Below are positions 7,182-16,533 of a stretch of 64,000 nt of DNA, piece after piece. A program made the position numbers and the translations under genes. The notes beneath the pieces are model-generated. The model did not search any database and was not told where the DNA came from. It saw only the letters and a program-made list of their open reading frames with translations. Position 1 is the first letter of the stretch. The number at the start of each line of letters is the position of its first letter. The stretch lies in the NCBI GenBank assembly GCA_965229635.1, contig OZ245894.1, positions 4,154,001 through 4,218,000 of the forward strand. Direction: 5' to 3'. This stretch comes from BQJU01 sp965229635 (GTDB lineage Bacteria; Bacteroidota; Bacteroidia; Chitinophagales; Saprospiraceae).

Positions 7182-9659
7182 ATGTTAAAGAAAACCCTAC
7201 AAGCGCTCTTTGGGATGACAACGTCCGATGATTTATCAAAGACTAAAACAAGCCTCCTGGAAACCCTGGTTGAAGAGGTTTTACCTAATAATAATTTTAA
7301 CACCGCCAAACAACGGATGGAGTCAAGTGAGCGTTTTCACAAACTCACTCAACAGGAAGGGGCAGAACAGTTGGCAGTGGCGTTTCAAGTGGTAGGTCAT
7401 CTTTCTAAACCACAGAGCGCAGATTATCGGGTACGGATGGTATATAGAGATTTACTGTTGGTACTTGTCCGGTTTCATCTGCCAGTCCCTTTTTCTGATC
7501 TCTTACGACTGATTCATCGATTTCAAAGACTATCCTATCAGGGACAAAATTTTCCGATTTATAGTAGCCTGTTCAAGCGAGTAAAGAGGGAATTGACGGA
7601 AGAATTGTGGAATGAAAAAGTGGAGGCCAGACTTAAGTCATTGCGCATTGTGTATGCGCATGATTATTATCCATTAAACGCACGTGAACGAAATTTCAAT
7701 CAGGAAGTAGATCAGCTCATTGCCAGGTATCGGGGCAACTTTTTTGTTCTTCAGCACGATATACTTGGGCAATCTGTAGAAAAGGCCATTCAGGAATATG
7801 ATGATCAGCAAACTGAATGGGAACAACTTATCTTTCATCTCGCCAAGCCAGTCAAGGGGAGCAAACCGACAAAGGCTTGGTGGGCTAGCACCCAAAAGCT
7901 GCTGCAGCCATTTTCTGAAGATCAATATCTCCAGCTTTTTACTTCGTGGGTAATCAAGGCGGAAGAACAGTATCGATCTTTTGTTACCAGTCGCAACCTG
8001 CAAAATAAGAGCGACCGCAATGAACATTTTATTCGGGCCTTGGTTTGGGCGGCCGGTTTCCTAAATCATGCACCGCTAACCGATGCCGTGGAGGCCTTGG
8101 GCCTGATCTGCTTTAAAAAGATTCCTGGATATGGTCAGGGTTCCACAAAATTGGGTAATGCCTGTCTGTGGGTGTTTGCCACGTTGCCCTACGAGATTGG
8201 GATTGCTAAGCTGACCAATTATCGTTCCAAGGTGAAATATCCGTCTACTCGCAAACTTATTGAACGGAGAATCACTGAGGTGGCAGAGCGAGAGGGGAAA
8301 ACCCGGGATCAAATTGAGGAAATGGGCGTTCCAACTTTGGGCCTGGGACAAGATCATCATTTGATAAAAAGGGTAGGGGACTACTCATTTGTTTTGGAAA
8401 TTGAAGGATTACAGAAGTTTAAGACTTATTGGCTAAAGCCAGATGGCAAAACGCAGAAATCCGTTCCGGCCTCAATCAAGGAAACACACAAAAAGGAAAT
8501 CACCCAACTTCGAAATACCACAAAGGCACTAAAGCAAATGCTGCCGGCTCAACGTGACCGGATTGAGCGCTGCTTTTTGGCACAACGCACGTGGAGGTAT
8601 GAGGAATGGTTTGCACTGTACATCACCCACCCGCTGATAGGCTATCTGGGCAAACGCCTGATTTGGTTTTTTAAGAAAGGAGAGCAAACGACCACCGCCA
8701 TCTATTGCGATAATCAGTGGATGGATAACCACGGTAAAACCATTGATTGGCTGGATGCCCGGACGGAGGTACAGCTTTGGCACCCCATTGGGTTTTCGGC
8801 GGCATACGTATTGAAGTGGCGGGAGTGGCTCCTGGAACACGAGCTACAACAGCCGATTAAACAAGCCTATCGAGAAATCTATATTTTGACGGAGGCGGAG
8901 ATCAATACCGGTAACTATTCCAACCGCTTTGCAGCACATATTTTGCGGCAGCATCAATTCAGTTCCCTTTGTCAAATTAGGGGATGGCATTACACCCTGC
9001 AGGGCAATTGGGATTCTCACAACATCCCGTGCCGGATACTACCCAACTGGGATATCAGCGTCCAATTTCTGGTGGATGCTAATTATCACGGCGCGACAAG
9101 TGGTAGTGGTATTTTTGAATATGTTTTTACCGATCAGGTGCAGTTTTATAAAGGTCGTGAACGTATGGAATTGCATGAAGTACCCGCCTTGGTATTTTCG
9201 GAAATGATGCGTGAAGTGGACCTTTTTGTTGGCGTGGCTAGTATTGGCACCGATTCCGAATGGCAGGATCGTGGCGATGAACGGTTTTATCATTACTGGC
9301 GGAGATTTTCAGACCTGGACCTTTCGGAAAATGCCAAAACTCGCAAGGCTACCCTGGAGCAACTCATTCCCCGTTTGAAGATTGCCGACCGCTGCTCTTT
9401 CACGGATAAACAACTGGTAGTCAAAGGAAAACTTCGAACCTACTACATTCACATGGGTAGTGGTAATATCCACATGAGCCCAAACAATCAGTACCTGTGC
9501 ATTGTGCCGGGTAGAGAGCAGAAAGTGGGTCCTGGCAAGATTTTCCTGCCATTTGAGGGAGACCAGCTTTTGTCTATTATTCTGAGCAAGGCCTTCTTAT
9601 TGGCCGAAGATGACAAGATTGAGGATTCATCGATTGTGAGTCAGATACGTAGTAGGTAG
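7182..9659 (+). CDS. DUF4132 family protein
   Basis: This 825-residue soluble protein has the architecture of DUF4132 proteins (the group including E. coli MolR/YehI-like proteins): an alpha-helical, HEAT-like first half with repeated LL/LV helices, a central region around LIGYLGKRLIWFFKKG and LWHPIGFSAAYVLKWREWL typical of the DUF4132 core, and a C-terminal block (RCSFTDKQLVVKGKLRTYYIHMGSGNIHM, read as spaced motifs; LCIVPGREQ; LPFEGDQLLSIILSKAFLLAEDD) that matches the companion domain at the end of these proteins. No catalytic motif is evident. It follows a small hypothetical gene by 11 bases and ends seven bases from a convergent gene. Its biochemical role is not established in the family. 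Confidence 0.8.
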   Translation: MLKKTLQALFGMTTSDDLSKTKTSLLETLVEEVLPNNNFNTAKQRMESSERFHKLTQQEGAEQLAVAFQVVGHLSKPQSADYRVRMVYRDLLLVLVRFHLPVPFSDLLRLIHRFQRLSYQGQNFPIYSSLFKRVKRELTEELWNEKVEARLKSLRIVYAHDYYPLNARERNFNQEVDQLIARYRGNFFVLQHDILGQSVEKAIQEYDDQQTEWEQLIFHLAKPVKGSKPTKAWWASTQKLLQPFSEDQYLQLFTSWVIKAEEQYRSFVTSRNLQNKSDRNEHFIRALVWAAGFLNHAPLTDAVEALGLICFKKIPGYGQGSTKLGNACLWVFATLPYEIGIAKLTNYRSKVKYPSTRKLIERRITEVAEREGKTRDQIEEMGVPTLGLGQDHHLIKRVGDYSFVLEIEGLQKFKTYWLKPDGKTQKSVPASIKETHKKEITQLRNTTKALKQMLPAQRDRIERCFLAQRTWRYEEWFALYITHPLIGYLGKRLIWFFKKGEQTTTAIYCDNQWMDNHGKTIDWLDARTEVQLWHPIGFSAAYVLKWREWLLEHELQQPIKQAYREIYILTEAEINTGNYSNRFAAHILRQHQFSSLCQIRGWHYTLQGNWDSHNIPCRILPNWDISVQFLVDANYHGATSGSGIFEYVFTDQVQFYKGRERMELHEVPALVFSEMMREVDLFVGVASIGTDSEWQDRGDERFYHYWRRFSDLDLSENAKTRKATLEQLIPRLKIADRCSFTDKQLVVKGKLRTYYIHMGSGNIHMSPNNQYLCIVPGREQKVGPGKIFLPFEGDQLLSIILSKAFLLAEDDKIEDSSIVSQIRSR

Positions 9660-9666
9660 GTAGTTG

Positions 9667-11748
9667 TCAGAACCTATACTTCACCTGCGCCGCCACCTCT
9701 GTCCTCGTCTGCCCATTGATTTCCTCCAGGGCACTGCCAAAAGTATCCTGATTCGACCAGAAGGTTTGGGCTATCCGGCATTCCAGCGTCACATTGCGGA
9801 TACCGCGGTAGCGGAGGTTGATGTACCAGCGGGAGCCTTTATTATAATAGGGCGGAATGGAGAAGGTATACAGCAGGTTGTTTTCGTAAGAATAATAACG
9901 GGCCGCAAAACCATCGGTGTCAAATAGGGCCAGGCGAGTGGTGAAGGACAACGGGAAGTCAATCGGTTTGAAAAGCACGTCCTGGTAGATGACAAAGCCC
10001 TTTTGCAGGTCGTTGATTTCATTATCGGTAAAACCGAAGTCCATGCGGGTGCGCAGCTCCAATGCTTTGGTCAGCTTGTAAGCAAAATGCAGTCGGGTTT
10101 GAAATATTTGATTGGGTAAGATGCCACGGGTTTTGGAGCCTTCCAGGTCAAAATTCCTTTCCTTAACCTCATTTCTTACCTCTACATAGGCATCGTAGGT
10201 TCGCTTTTTGAAATGCGTAATGCGAATCCGGTATTCGTAGCCTTTTGATGGAGAATTGACGGTAAAGCGCAGCCACGGATGCTGCCAGATATCGTAATAA
10301 CCGCTGATGATCCAGCCATTGGCGGGGCGGACTTCCAGGCCCATGTAGAGCCCCTGTTCGTTGCGGCCTCCGGTGGTTTCCCCAAAGGGATCGGCATAAA
10401 TAGATTGATAGTCTCTTGGATAATACCGATGCAAAATGGCCAAATCTACTCTACGGTCGAGGCCGGCCAAAACACCGTTGACGGTGGCGATAGAGCCGTT
10501 GTCACTACGGGCCGTTTCTCCAAAAAAACTAAAATTCCGAATGCGAAAGGCGTAGTCCAGACTCATATTGAGAATTTGATCGGTCTGGAAGAAGAATTGA
10601 TTATAAGGTCGTAAGGTCGGTTGCAGCCTTTTATCGGCCTTGTCGTACATCGCGTTGAGGGCCAGGTGCCAGTTGTCGGCTTTGTATTTCAGGCTACCAC
10701 CGGTGGAAAACAGCTGAATGCCGTTTTCATCCTCAACTTCATTGGGGGTTCGGTGCAAACCGGTATCATTAAATGAAGAAAAAGAGGTCGTTTCCTGATC
10801 CAGGGTATCTGAGAGTAACAAGTTACCATCCCGGCCCCGGTAAGACCCAAAGGCCGTAAATTCCAGTTGCTCACTCAATCCCAGGGTAATGGCCGCTCCT
10901 CTCAAGAACAGGGCTTCGTTAACCGAAGTATACGGCCGCACGGTGCGGCCACCCCTACGAATGCTGGTCACCAGAGAACTCTTTCCCGCCGCAAAGCCGG
11001 AATATAATACCAGCCCTTGTCCCATACTGATGCTGTAATCACCGATGGCCAGCGCCTTAATCAATTTGTTGTAATCACGCAGGTAAAAGTGAGCCGAGTA
11101 ATAATCAAAGCCCTGCTTATTGGAGCCCGTAAAAAACTCCTCGCCACGGTCTTTTTCGGCGGTGAAGCCGTAACTCAGTTTATTTTCGTAAGAGTGTTTA
11201 TACCGCATGTACAATTGGTTGGGATCACCCAGGTAGCGTTGAGCTGTTTGTCCTTCCGCCAGCGGAGTGTAGCCCTTTTGTTCTTCCAAAATGCGGCTCC
11301 AGCGCAGGTAAAGTTCGTTTTTTCCTTCTCTCAACATCCGGCCAATGGACACCTGGTAGTCGTCCAGTTCGCCGCGGATGCTGACAAATGGTTGAATCTG
11401 ACGTACTGTCTGTAAATCAAATCCGGGAATGGCCTGCAACTCATAAATCGCAATTAAATCTCCAGCCTGTTCGCGGTAGCTGAGGAAATTGATGATTTGT
11501 ACGTCGGTCAATAGTCCTAACTCCCGAAGTTGTTCCTCCGTGGTAATATTGAGGTTGATCGGATTTTCCCGGTAGATGGCGAGGGATTCGTATAGGGTAT
11601 TAAAGTCGAAGTCACCTTCACTGTCGCTATTGCTGAGAAAATCCTCAATAATCTGTTGGGGCGGTTCTTCGAGTTCGTTCGTGATGGTATCGATTTGAGC
11701 CCAGGTGAGCACGGGGAAAAACAACGGCAACAGATAGAAAGCTTTCAT
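9667..11748 (-). CDS. Helix-hairpin-helix outer-membrane-type protein
   Basis: The ATG at 11748 begins a clear signal peptide (MKAFYLLPLFFPVLTWAQ), so I use it instead of an in-frame ATG 42 bases upstream; the product is 693 residues. After an acidic linker, residues about 50-125 hold tandem ComEA-like helix-hairpin-helix motifs (TTEEQLRELGLL, FLSYREQAGDLIAIYELQAIPGF as separate pieces). The rest alternates aromatic and polar residues in strands (YELYLRWSR-like, SYGFTAEKDRGEEFF-like, YNLRYRGIRNVTLECRIAQ-like) and ends with VAAQVKYRF, the pattern of an outer-membrane beta-barrel. This is a common Bacteroidota combination of unknown function; DNA binding at the cell surface or simply a scaffold are both possible. 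It converges with the DUF4132 gene. Confidence 0.75.
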   Translation of the reverse strand: MKAFYLLPLFFPVLTWAQIDTITNELEEPPQQIIEDFLSNSDSEGDFDFNTLYESLAIYRENPINLNITTEEQLRELGLLTDVQIINFLSYREQAGDLIAIYELQAIPGFDLQTVRQIQPFVSIRGELDDYQVSIGRMLREGKNELYLRWSRILEEQKGYTPLAEGQTAQRYLGDPNQLYMRYKHSYENKLSYGFTAEKDRGEEFFTGSNKQGFDYYSAHFYLRDYNKLIKALAIGDYSISMGQGLVLYSGFAAGKSSLVTSIRRGGRTVRPYTSVNEALFLRGAAITLGLSEQLEFTAFGSYRGRDGNLLLSDTLDQETTSFSSFNDTGLHRTPNEVEDENGIQLFSTGGSLKYKADNWHLALNAMYDKADKRLQPTLRPYNQFFFQTDQILNMSLDYAFRIRNFSFFGETARSDNGSIATVNGVLAGLDRRVDLAILHRYYPRDYQSIYADPFGETTGGRNEQGLYMGLEVRPANGWIISGYYDIWQHPWLRFTVNSPSKGYEYRIRITHFKKRTYDAYVEVRNEVKERNFDLEGSKTRGILPNQIFQTRLHFAYKLTKALELRTRMDFGFTDNEINDLQKGFVIYQDVLFKPIDFPLSFTTRLALFDTDGFAARYYSYENNLLYTFSIPPYYNKGSRWYINLRYRGIRNVTLECRIAQTFWSNQDTFGSALEEINGQTRTEVAAQVKYRF

Positions 11749-12027
11749 GCAGGAGCGGATTAAGCGCCTAAAATAAGGATAGTATTGCAAAAAAGATGTT
11801 GAGCCGCATAAATCTTTAGTGGGAAGTGGTTTCTGAAATTATTGGAGGTGACAAAGGTTTTTTATTTAATTAGTTGATTGTCAGTTTTTTATAGCTCAGT
11901 AAAATACGTTGCTCCTAACATCTTTGACAAAAAATAGCTTACACAGAAGTGTGCCATCATCTACATTTACATCCAGAAAAGACAGAACGACAACTTTTAA
12001 CAGGAACATTCATTTAACACGTTTACC

Positions 12028-12366
12028 ATGAAAAAAATTGAAGCCATCATTCGTCTGTCCCGGTTCGACGCAGTCCGGGATGCGCTGGCAGAGATAGGTG
12101 TGCGGTTTTTTACCTTGAAGGAGGTCAAAGGATACGGCCTGCAAAAAGGTACCAAACTGACCTATCGGGGGAGTACTTACGACTCCAGTTATATTGCCCG
12201 CTTACAGCTTGATATTCTGACCACCGACGATAAAGTCGATGCAATCACTGAAGCGATCGTGAAATCTGGTCGTACCGGTGAAGTTGGAGATGGAAAAATT
12301 ACCATACTCGACATCCACCATGTCACCCGGATTCGTACCGCAGAAACTGGCGCAGCAGCCATATAA
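12028..12366 (+). CDS. glnB: P-II family nitrogen regulatory protein
   Basis: The 112-residue product is a full-length PII trimer subunit. It opens with MKKIEAIIR, has the T-loop between residues 37 and 55 with tyrosine at position 51 (the residue uridylylated in proteobacterial PII) and another at 46, and carries the C-terminal signature GEVGDGKITILDI followed by VTRIRT. PII proteins sense 2-oxoglutarate, ATP and ADP and control ammonium uptake and glutamine synthesis. The Amt gene begins 156 bases downstream on the same strand, the classic glnK-amtB pairing, so it probably binds and gates that transporter. Whether it should be called GlnB or GlnK cannot be decided from the sequence. Whether Y51 is modified in this phylum is uncertain. 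Confidence 0.93.
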   Translation: MKKIEAIIRLSRFDAVRDALAEIGVRFFTLKEVKGYGLQKGTKLTYRGSTYDSSYIARLQLDILTTDDKVDAITEAIVKSGRTGEVGDGKITILDIHHVTRIRTAETGAAAI

Positions 12367-12521
12367 ATTGGCACTGCCAATAAATTAATGGAGATAATTC
12401 ATTCCATTCATAATTGACTTACTCAGTAACTTCTGAGTTCCCCTTTCTTTTTAGTCCTACCACCAACCGTTAAGCCAAGTTATCTCGACATTAATTGTTT
12501 AACGAATACAACTTTTACATA

Positions 12522-13787
12522 ATGGAAGAGGCTTTAACAACTGCAAATGAAGCAATCTTTACCGTTCATAATTTATGGATATTAATTGCTACCGTTTTGG
12601 TATTTATCATGCACCTTGGCTTTGCTACTTTGGAGGCCGGGTTTGTGCAGAAGAAAAATGCCGTCAACATTCTCTTTAAAAACGCGATGATCATTGCCAT
12701 CGGACTATTGACCTATTACATTATTGGCTTTAGCCTGATGTATCCAGGTACCAATGCCGGAGGATTCTTTGGATTTGCCGGTTTCGGCTTGCATTATCCG
12801 GAAGGTCCTGCCATTGAGTACAATGGCGCAATGACCTACTGGAGCGAGTTTATTTTCCAGGCGATGTTTGCCGCTACCGCTGCTACGATTGTATCGGGTG
12901 CAGTGGCTGAGCGCATCAAGCTGGAAGCATTCCTCATTTTTGCCACCATTTTTGTGGCGATCAGCTACCCAATCACCGGTATGTGGAAATGGGGTTACGG
13001 CTGGTTGGATGCCGCTGGATTTTACGACTTTGCAGGTTCTACGCTTGTACACGCCGTTGGTGGTGCCGGTGCTTTGGCTGCCGTGATCCTTCTGGGGGCT
13101 CGTAAGGGCAAATACGGCAAAGATGGCAGCATCAAACCCATTCCGGGCCACAATATGCCACTGGCAACCATTGGTGTATTCATGCTGTGGTTTGGCTGGT
13201 TCGGTTTCAACGGTGGTTCTGTACTTTCCGCCGATCCTGTATTGGTTTCTCTGGTATTTGTGACTACCTGTTTGGCCGCAGCCGGAGGTGCCATTGGGGC
13301 ATTCTTTACCTCGTACGCCCTGTTCAAATCACACGATTTGTCGATGGTACTCAACGGTATCCTGGGTGGCCTGGTAGGTATTACGGCCGGAGCTGATCAG
13401 ATGGGCCCAATGTCTGCTATTCTAATTGGCTTGATCGCGGGTGTGATCATTCCTTTCTCTGTCGTTTTCTTCGACCGCATCAAGATTGATGATCCGGTAG
13501 GTGCCACTTCTGTACACCTCGTATGTGGTGTTTGGGGTACGCTGGCGGTAGGCATCTTTGGTGCTAAGGCAGGTTTGTCTCAACTCTGGGTTCAACTGTA
13601 CGGATGTCTGGCGGTTGTGGCCTTCACCTTCATTTTTGCTTTTGCACTGATGTACCTCCTGAAAGTGACCATCGGAATTCGCGTAAGCGAAGAAGAAGAG
13701 ATCAAGGGATTGGATTTAGGAGAGCACGACATGAATGCTTACGCCGACTCGGTTGAGCAAAATGCTTACAATCTTTCTGTAAAATAA
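12522..13787 (+). CDS. amt: Ammonium transporter (Amt/Rh family)
   Basis: I start at the ATG at 12522 (MEEALTTANEAIF, 421 residues) rather than an in-frame TTG 27 bases upstream. The protein has about eleven membrane helices and Amt hallmarks: LGFATLEAGFVQKKNAVNIL, the pore region WKWGYGWLDAAGFYDFAGSTLVHAVGG with the first pore histidine, FGWFGFNGGS, and the second conserved histidine in GATSVHLVCGVWGTLAVG (all given as separate motifs). It conducts ammonium/ammonia across the inner membrane. It follows the PII gene and precedes the porin and two glutamine synthetase genes, so uptake and assimilation are encoded together. The cytosolic tail (RVSEEEEIKGLDLGEHDMNAY) resembles that of other Amt proteins. 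Confidence 0.95.
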   Translation: MEEALTTANEAIFTVHNLWILIATVLVFIMHLGFATLEAGFVQKKNAVNILFKNAMIIAIGLLTYYIIGFSLMYPGTNAGGFFGFAGFGLHYPEGPAIEYNGAMTYWSEFIFQAMFAATAATIVSGAVAERIKLEAFLIFATIFVAISYPITGMWKWGYGWLDAAGFYDFAGSTLVHAVGGAGALAAVILLGARKGKYGKDGSIKPIPGHNMPLATIGVFMLWFGWFGFNGGSVLSADPVLVSLVFVTTCLAAAGGAIGAFFTSYALFKSHDLSMVLNGILGGLVGITAGADQMGPMSAILIGLIAGVIIPFSVVFFDRIKIDDPVGATSVHLVCGVWGTLAVGIFGAKAGLSQLWVQLYGCLAVVAFTFIFAFALMYLLKVTIGIRVSEEEEIKGLDLGEHDMNAYADSVEQNAYNLSVK

Positions 13788-13846
13788 TAATGATCTGAAA
13801 GGGTAGGGAGGTTTTCCATAGGGGAACTTCCCCCCGTAATAAAAAA

Positions 13847-13874
13847 CTCCCGGCTTGGTAGGACAAACCGGGAG
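13847..13874. terminator. Hairpin in the amt-porin intergenic region
   Basis: CTCCCGG (13847-13853) pairs with CCGGGAG (13868-13874) around a 14-base loop. A run of A lies just before the left arm, so in minus orientation it is followed by TTTTTT and would be a terminator; on the plus strand there is no T-run. A small palindrome GGGGAACTTCCCC lies at 13821-13833. The remaining 290 bases between the two genes show nothing else that I can support. Confidence 0.5.
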
Positions 13875-14077
13875 GCCCATCAAGAAAACGATTAAGAATC
13901 GCATTCCTGACTTTTATTAAGCACTTCAAAAGTAAAAGGTTTCAAGCAATTTTGAAAGCCTTTTGACAAGAGATGTTGATTCAGCGATTTCTTGATGGAC
14001 AATTTTAGAAACCGGTACATCAGGCCATAGGCCTTGTATCCTCTGGATTTTTATTCATTGATAATCCTCTAAATTTT

Positions 14078-15184
14078 ATGTCCATGAAATTGCTAAAAAC
14101 TTACGTATTCATCCTATTGGGAGTTATGGCATTGAATAATCAACTATTTGCACAAGATGCAACTACCACTGAAACAGCGGAGGCTGCTCTGCTCGATGCC
14201 GAAGAAGGTGTTGAGGAGGAAAAGCCGGCCTTTACAGTGTCGGGATTTGTAGACGGATATTATATGTACAATTTTAACGAGACCGGATTTTACACCAGTT
14301 TTACCGATGCACACAATCAGTTTGCGCTAGGTATGGCCAATGTAGTGTTGGCCAAGGAAGGCAAGGTTGGTTTTGTTGCAGACCTGGCCGTAGGGCCACG
14401 TGCGGAGGCGGCTAATGGTGTTTTTGCCGATATGCCAACACTGAGTGTGATTAAGCAATTGTACGTGACCTACACACCCATTGATGCCTTGACTTTTACT
14501 TTCGGAAACTTCAGCACCTTCGTTGGTTATGAGCTGATTGACTCTCCGGGCAACGTTAACTACAGCACTTCCTATCTTTTCTCCAATGGTCCCTTCTACC
14601 ACACTGGTATCAAGGCTGATATCGACCTGGGCGGTGGCTTTGGTGCAATGGTGGGTGTATTTAATGATACCGACGACAAGCTCGATGTTGTTCCGGGTAA
14701 GCACTTCGGTGCACAATTGTCGGCTGAAGTGGGAGGCCTTAGCGCTTATCTGAACTTCATCTACGGAAAAGAATCTGAACTGGGCGACAAGGACCTCAAC
14801 GAATACGAAATTGACCTGACCGCTACCTACACCGTTTCTGATATGGTGAGCCTGGGCTTGAACGTAGCCAACTACGTGCAAAGCTTTGACGGTGAAAGCG
14901 GTGATGGCTTCTTTGGTGTAGCCGTTTACTCTACCATCAGAACCAGCGAAACTTTCGCACTTGGATTGAGAGCTGAGCAATTCATGTTTACGGATGGCAT
15001 TGACGGTACGGAGTATCCAAGTGTAACAGCACTGACCGCTTCCGGCAACATTACCATTGGCAACCTAACGCTGATTCCTGAATTCCGCATTGACCTGGGT
15101 AGCGAAGACATTTTCTTCGATCCGGAGGAAATGCCCACCAAGTCAATGGCGGGCTTGATTCTGGCGGCAGTTTATTCATTCTAG
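14078..15184 (+). CDS. BBP2-type outer-membrane beta-barrel porin
   Basis: The 368-residue product has a signal peptide (KLLKTYVFILLGVMALNNQLFAQ), a short acidic linker, and then the OmpL-like BBP2 barrel pattern starting at FTVSGFVDGYYMYNF, with repeated amphipathic strands such as FTFGNFSTFVGYELIDSPGN, YHTGIKADIDLGGGFGAMVGVFN and a C-terminal strand ending in aromatic F (AGLILAAVYSF). This family forms general outer-membrane channels in Bacteroidota. Its position between amt and the glutamine synthetase genes suggests that it admits ammonium or other nitrogen compounds into the periplasm, but the sequence does not show specificity. A second ATG at codon 3 is an equally plausible start. Confidence 0.82.
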   Translation: MSMKLLKTYVFILLGVMALNNQLFAQDATTTETAEAALLDAEEGVEEEKPAFTVSGFVDGYYMYNFNETGFYTSFTDAHNQFALGMANVVLAKEGKVGFVADLAVGPRAEAANGVFADMPTLSVIKQLYVTYTPIDALTFTFGNFSTFVGYELIDSPGNVNYSTSYLFSNGPFYHTGIKADIDLGGGFGAMVGVFNDTDDKLDVVPGKHFGAQLSAEVGGLSAYLNFIYGKESELGDKDLNEYEIDLTATYTVSDMVSLGLNVANYVQSFDGESGDGFFGVAVYSTIRTSETFALGLRAEQFMFTDGIDGTEYPSVTALTASGNITIGNLTLIPEFRIDLGSEDIFFDPEEMPTKSMAGLILAAVYSF

Positions 15185-15237
15185 GGAAATAATTATTTGA
15201 TAATCAATAAGATTACTGAACAAAAACTTTTTTGACA

Positions 15238-16269
15238 ATGGCAAAATCTAAACTAGAGTACATTTGGCTGGATGGCTACAAGCCTACCCAGAGTTTGCGA
15301 AGCAAAACCAGAATTGAAAAGGACTTCAGCGGTCGTCTGGAAGATTGTCCAATGTGGTCTTTCGACGGTAGTTCTACCCAACAGGCCGAAGGCGGTTCTT
15401 CTGACTGTCTACTGAAGCCAGTAGCAATATTCCCTGATCCAGGTCGCAGAAGTGCTTACCTGGTGATGACCGAAGTATTGAATCCTGATGGTACGCCTCA
15501 CGAGTCAAATGGCCGTGCGACCATCGATGATGATGACAACGATTTCTGGTTTGGTTTCGAACAGGAATACTTCCTCTGGGATCCTGAAACAGATAAGCCA
15601 CTTGGTTTCCCGGCACAGGGATATCCAAATCCTCAAGGTCAATATTACTGCTCAGTAGGCGCCAAGAATGCCTACGGACGCGAGATTGTAGAAGAGCATT
15701 TGGATCTGTGTCTGGATGCAGGTATCAACGTTGAAGGTATCAACGCTGAAGTTGCCGCCGGACAATGGGAGTTCCAGGTTTTTGCCAAAGGTGCTGCTGC
15801 AGCCGGTGATGAAGTGTGGGTAGCTCGTTACCTCCTGGAAAGAACCGCTGAGAAATACGGTGTTGCCATCAACTGGCACTGTAAGCCAATCAAAGGTGAC
15901 TGGAACGGTTCCGGGATGCACGCCAATTTCTCTAACTCCCTGCTGCGTAATGCTGGTGAAAAATCAGTATACGACAAAGTATGTGAAGCATTTGGCGTAA
16001 GCCCAGCAGTTATTAAGGCACACATCGACGTATACGGTGCAGACAACCACCTGCGTCTAACCGGACTACACGAAACACAATCTATCGACAAGTTTAGCTA
16101 CGGTATTTCTGACCGCGGTGCTTCTATCAGGATTCCAATTGCTACCGTTGAGCGTGGCTGGAAAGGATGGTTAGAAGATCGTCGCCCTAATTCCGCAGCT
16201 GATCCGTACAAAGTAGCTAGCCAAATCATCAAGACGGTTAAAACCGCTGATGTACCGGTAGCTGTATAA
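15238..16269 (+). CDS. glnA: Glutamine synthetase, type II (eukaryotic-like)
   Basis: The start at 15238 (MAKSKLEYIWLDGY, 343 residues) is an ATG; an in-frame TTG lies two codons upstream. The length and sequence fit decameric GSII: the beta-grasp N-terminus with CPMWSFDGSSTQQAEG, metal-binding GFEQEYFLWD, EGINAEVAAGQWEFQV, the ATP-binding NWHCKPIKGDWNGSGMHANFS, and the C-terminal RGASIRIP with DRRPNSAADPY (listed as separate motifs). It condenses ammonium and glutamate to glutamine using ATP in the cytosol. It lies between the porin and a type III glutamine synthetase; a terminator follows at 16341. GSII lacks the adenylylation tyrosine loop of GSI, so control is likely transcriptional or through metabolites. 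Confidence 0.95.
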   Translation: MAKSKLEYIWLDGYKPTQSLRSKTRIEKDFSGRLEDCPMWSFDGSSTQQAEGGSSDCLLKPVAIFPDPGRRSAYLVMTEVLNPDGTPHESNGRATIDDDDNDFWFGFEQEYFLWDPETDKPLGFPAQGYPNPQGQYYCSVGAKNAYGREIVEEHLDLCLDAGINVEGINAEVAAGQWEFQVFAKGAAAAGDEVWVARYLLERTAEKYGVAINWHCKPIKGDWNGSGMHANFSNSLLRNAGEKSVYDKVCEAFGVSPAVIKAHIDVYGADNHLRLTGLHETQSIDKFSYGISDRGASIRIPIATVERGWKGWLEDRRPNSAADPYKVASQIIKTVKTADVPVAV

Positions 16270-16340
16270 GTAAAGATTTTAGTTTCAGCAAATTGGTTAA
16301 ATCAGCTCTAGTTCCTGTTTAGGAATATGCCATTACCAGT

Positions 16341-16368
16341 CCCCGACTTTAGGTCGGGGGCAGTTTTT
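16341..16368 (+). terminator. Rho-independent terminator after the type II glutamine synthetase gene
   Basis: CCCCGAC (16341-16347) pairs with GTCGGGG (16353-16359) around a TTTAG loop, and TTTTT follows at 16364-16368. It lies 72 bases after the GSII stop and separates it from the GSIII promoter. Confidence 0.75.
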
Positions 16369-16383
16369 ACTAAAGATTTTTGC

Positions 16384-16415
16384 TTTGAAAACTTCACGGT
16401 AAAGAATTATCTTTG
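16384..16415 (+). promoter_or_regulatory. Bacteroidota-type promoter for the type III glutamine synthetase gene
   Basis: TTTG at 16384-16387 and TATCTTTG at 16408-16415 are separated by 20 bases, an exact match to the -33 TTTG / -7 TAnnTTTG consensus of primary sigma factors in this phylum. Transcription would begin near 16422, leaving a leader of about 110 bases before the GSIII ATG at 16534. Confidence 0.7.
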
Positions 16416-16464
16416 TATAAATATGGCATCTATGAAACTAGGCTGTAAAAAATAATTTGGTTGG

Positions 16465-16505
16465 GAAGGGGCCGATGATCGAGTATCATCTGGCCCCTTC
16501 TCCTT
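16465..16505 (+). promoter_or_regulatory. Strong hairpin in the leader of the type III glutamine synthetase gene
   Basis: GAAGGGGCC-GATGAT (16465-16479) pairs with ATCATC-T-GGCCCCTTC (16485-16500), a 15-bp stem with one bulged T and the loop CGAGT. TCCTTTTG follows. Because it lies between the predicted transcription start (about 16422) and the GSIII ATG (16534), it could be an attenuator or a structure that protects the mRNA. A ten-codon frame (MASMKLGCKK, 16423-16455) precedes it; its use is unproven. Confidence 0.6.
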
Positions 16506-16533
16506 TTGTAATAACATTCTAAAACGGACTTGC

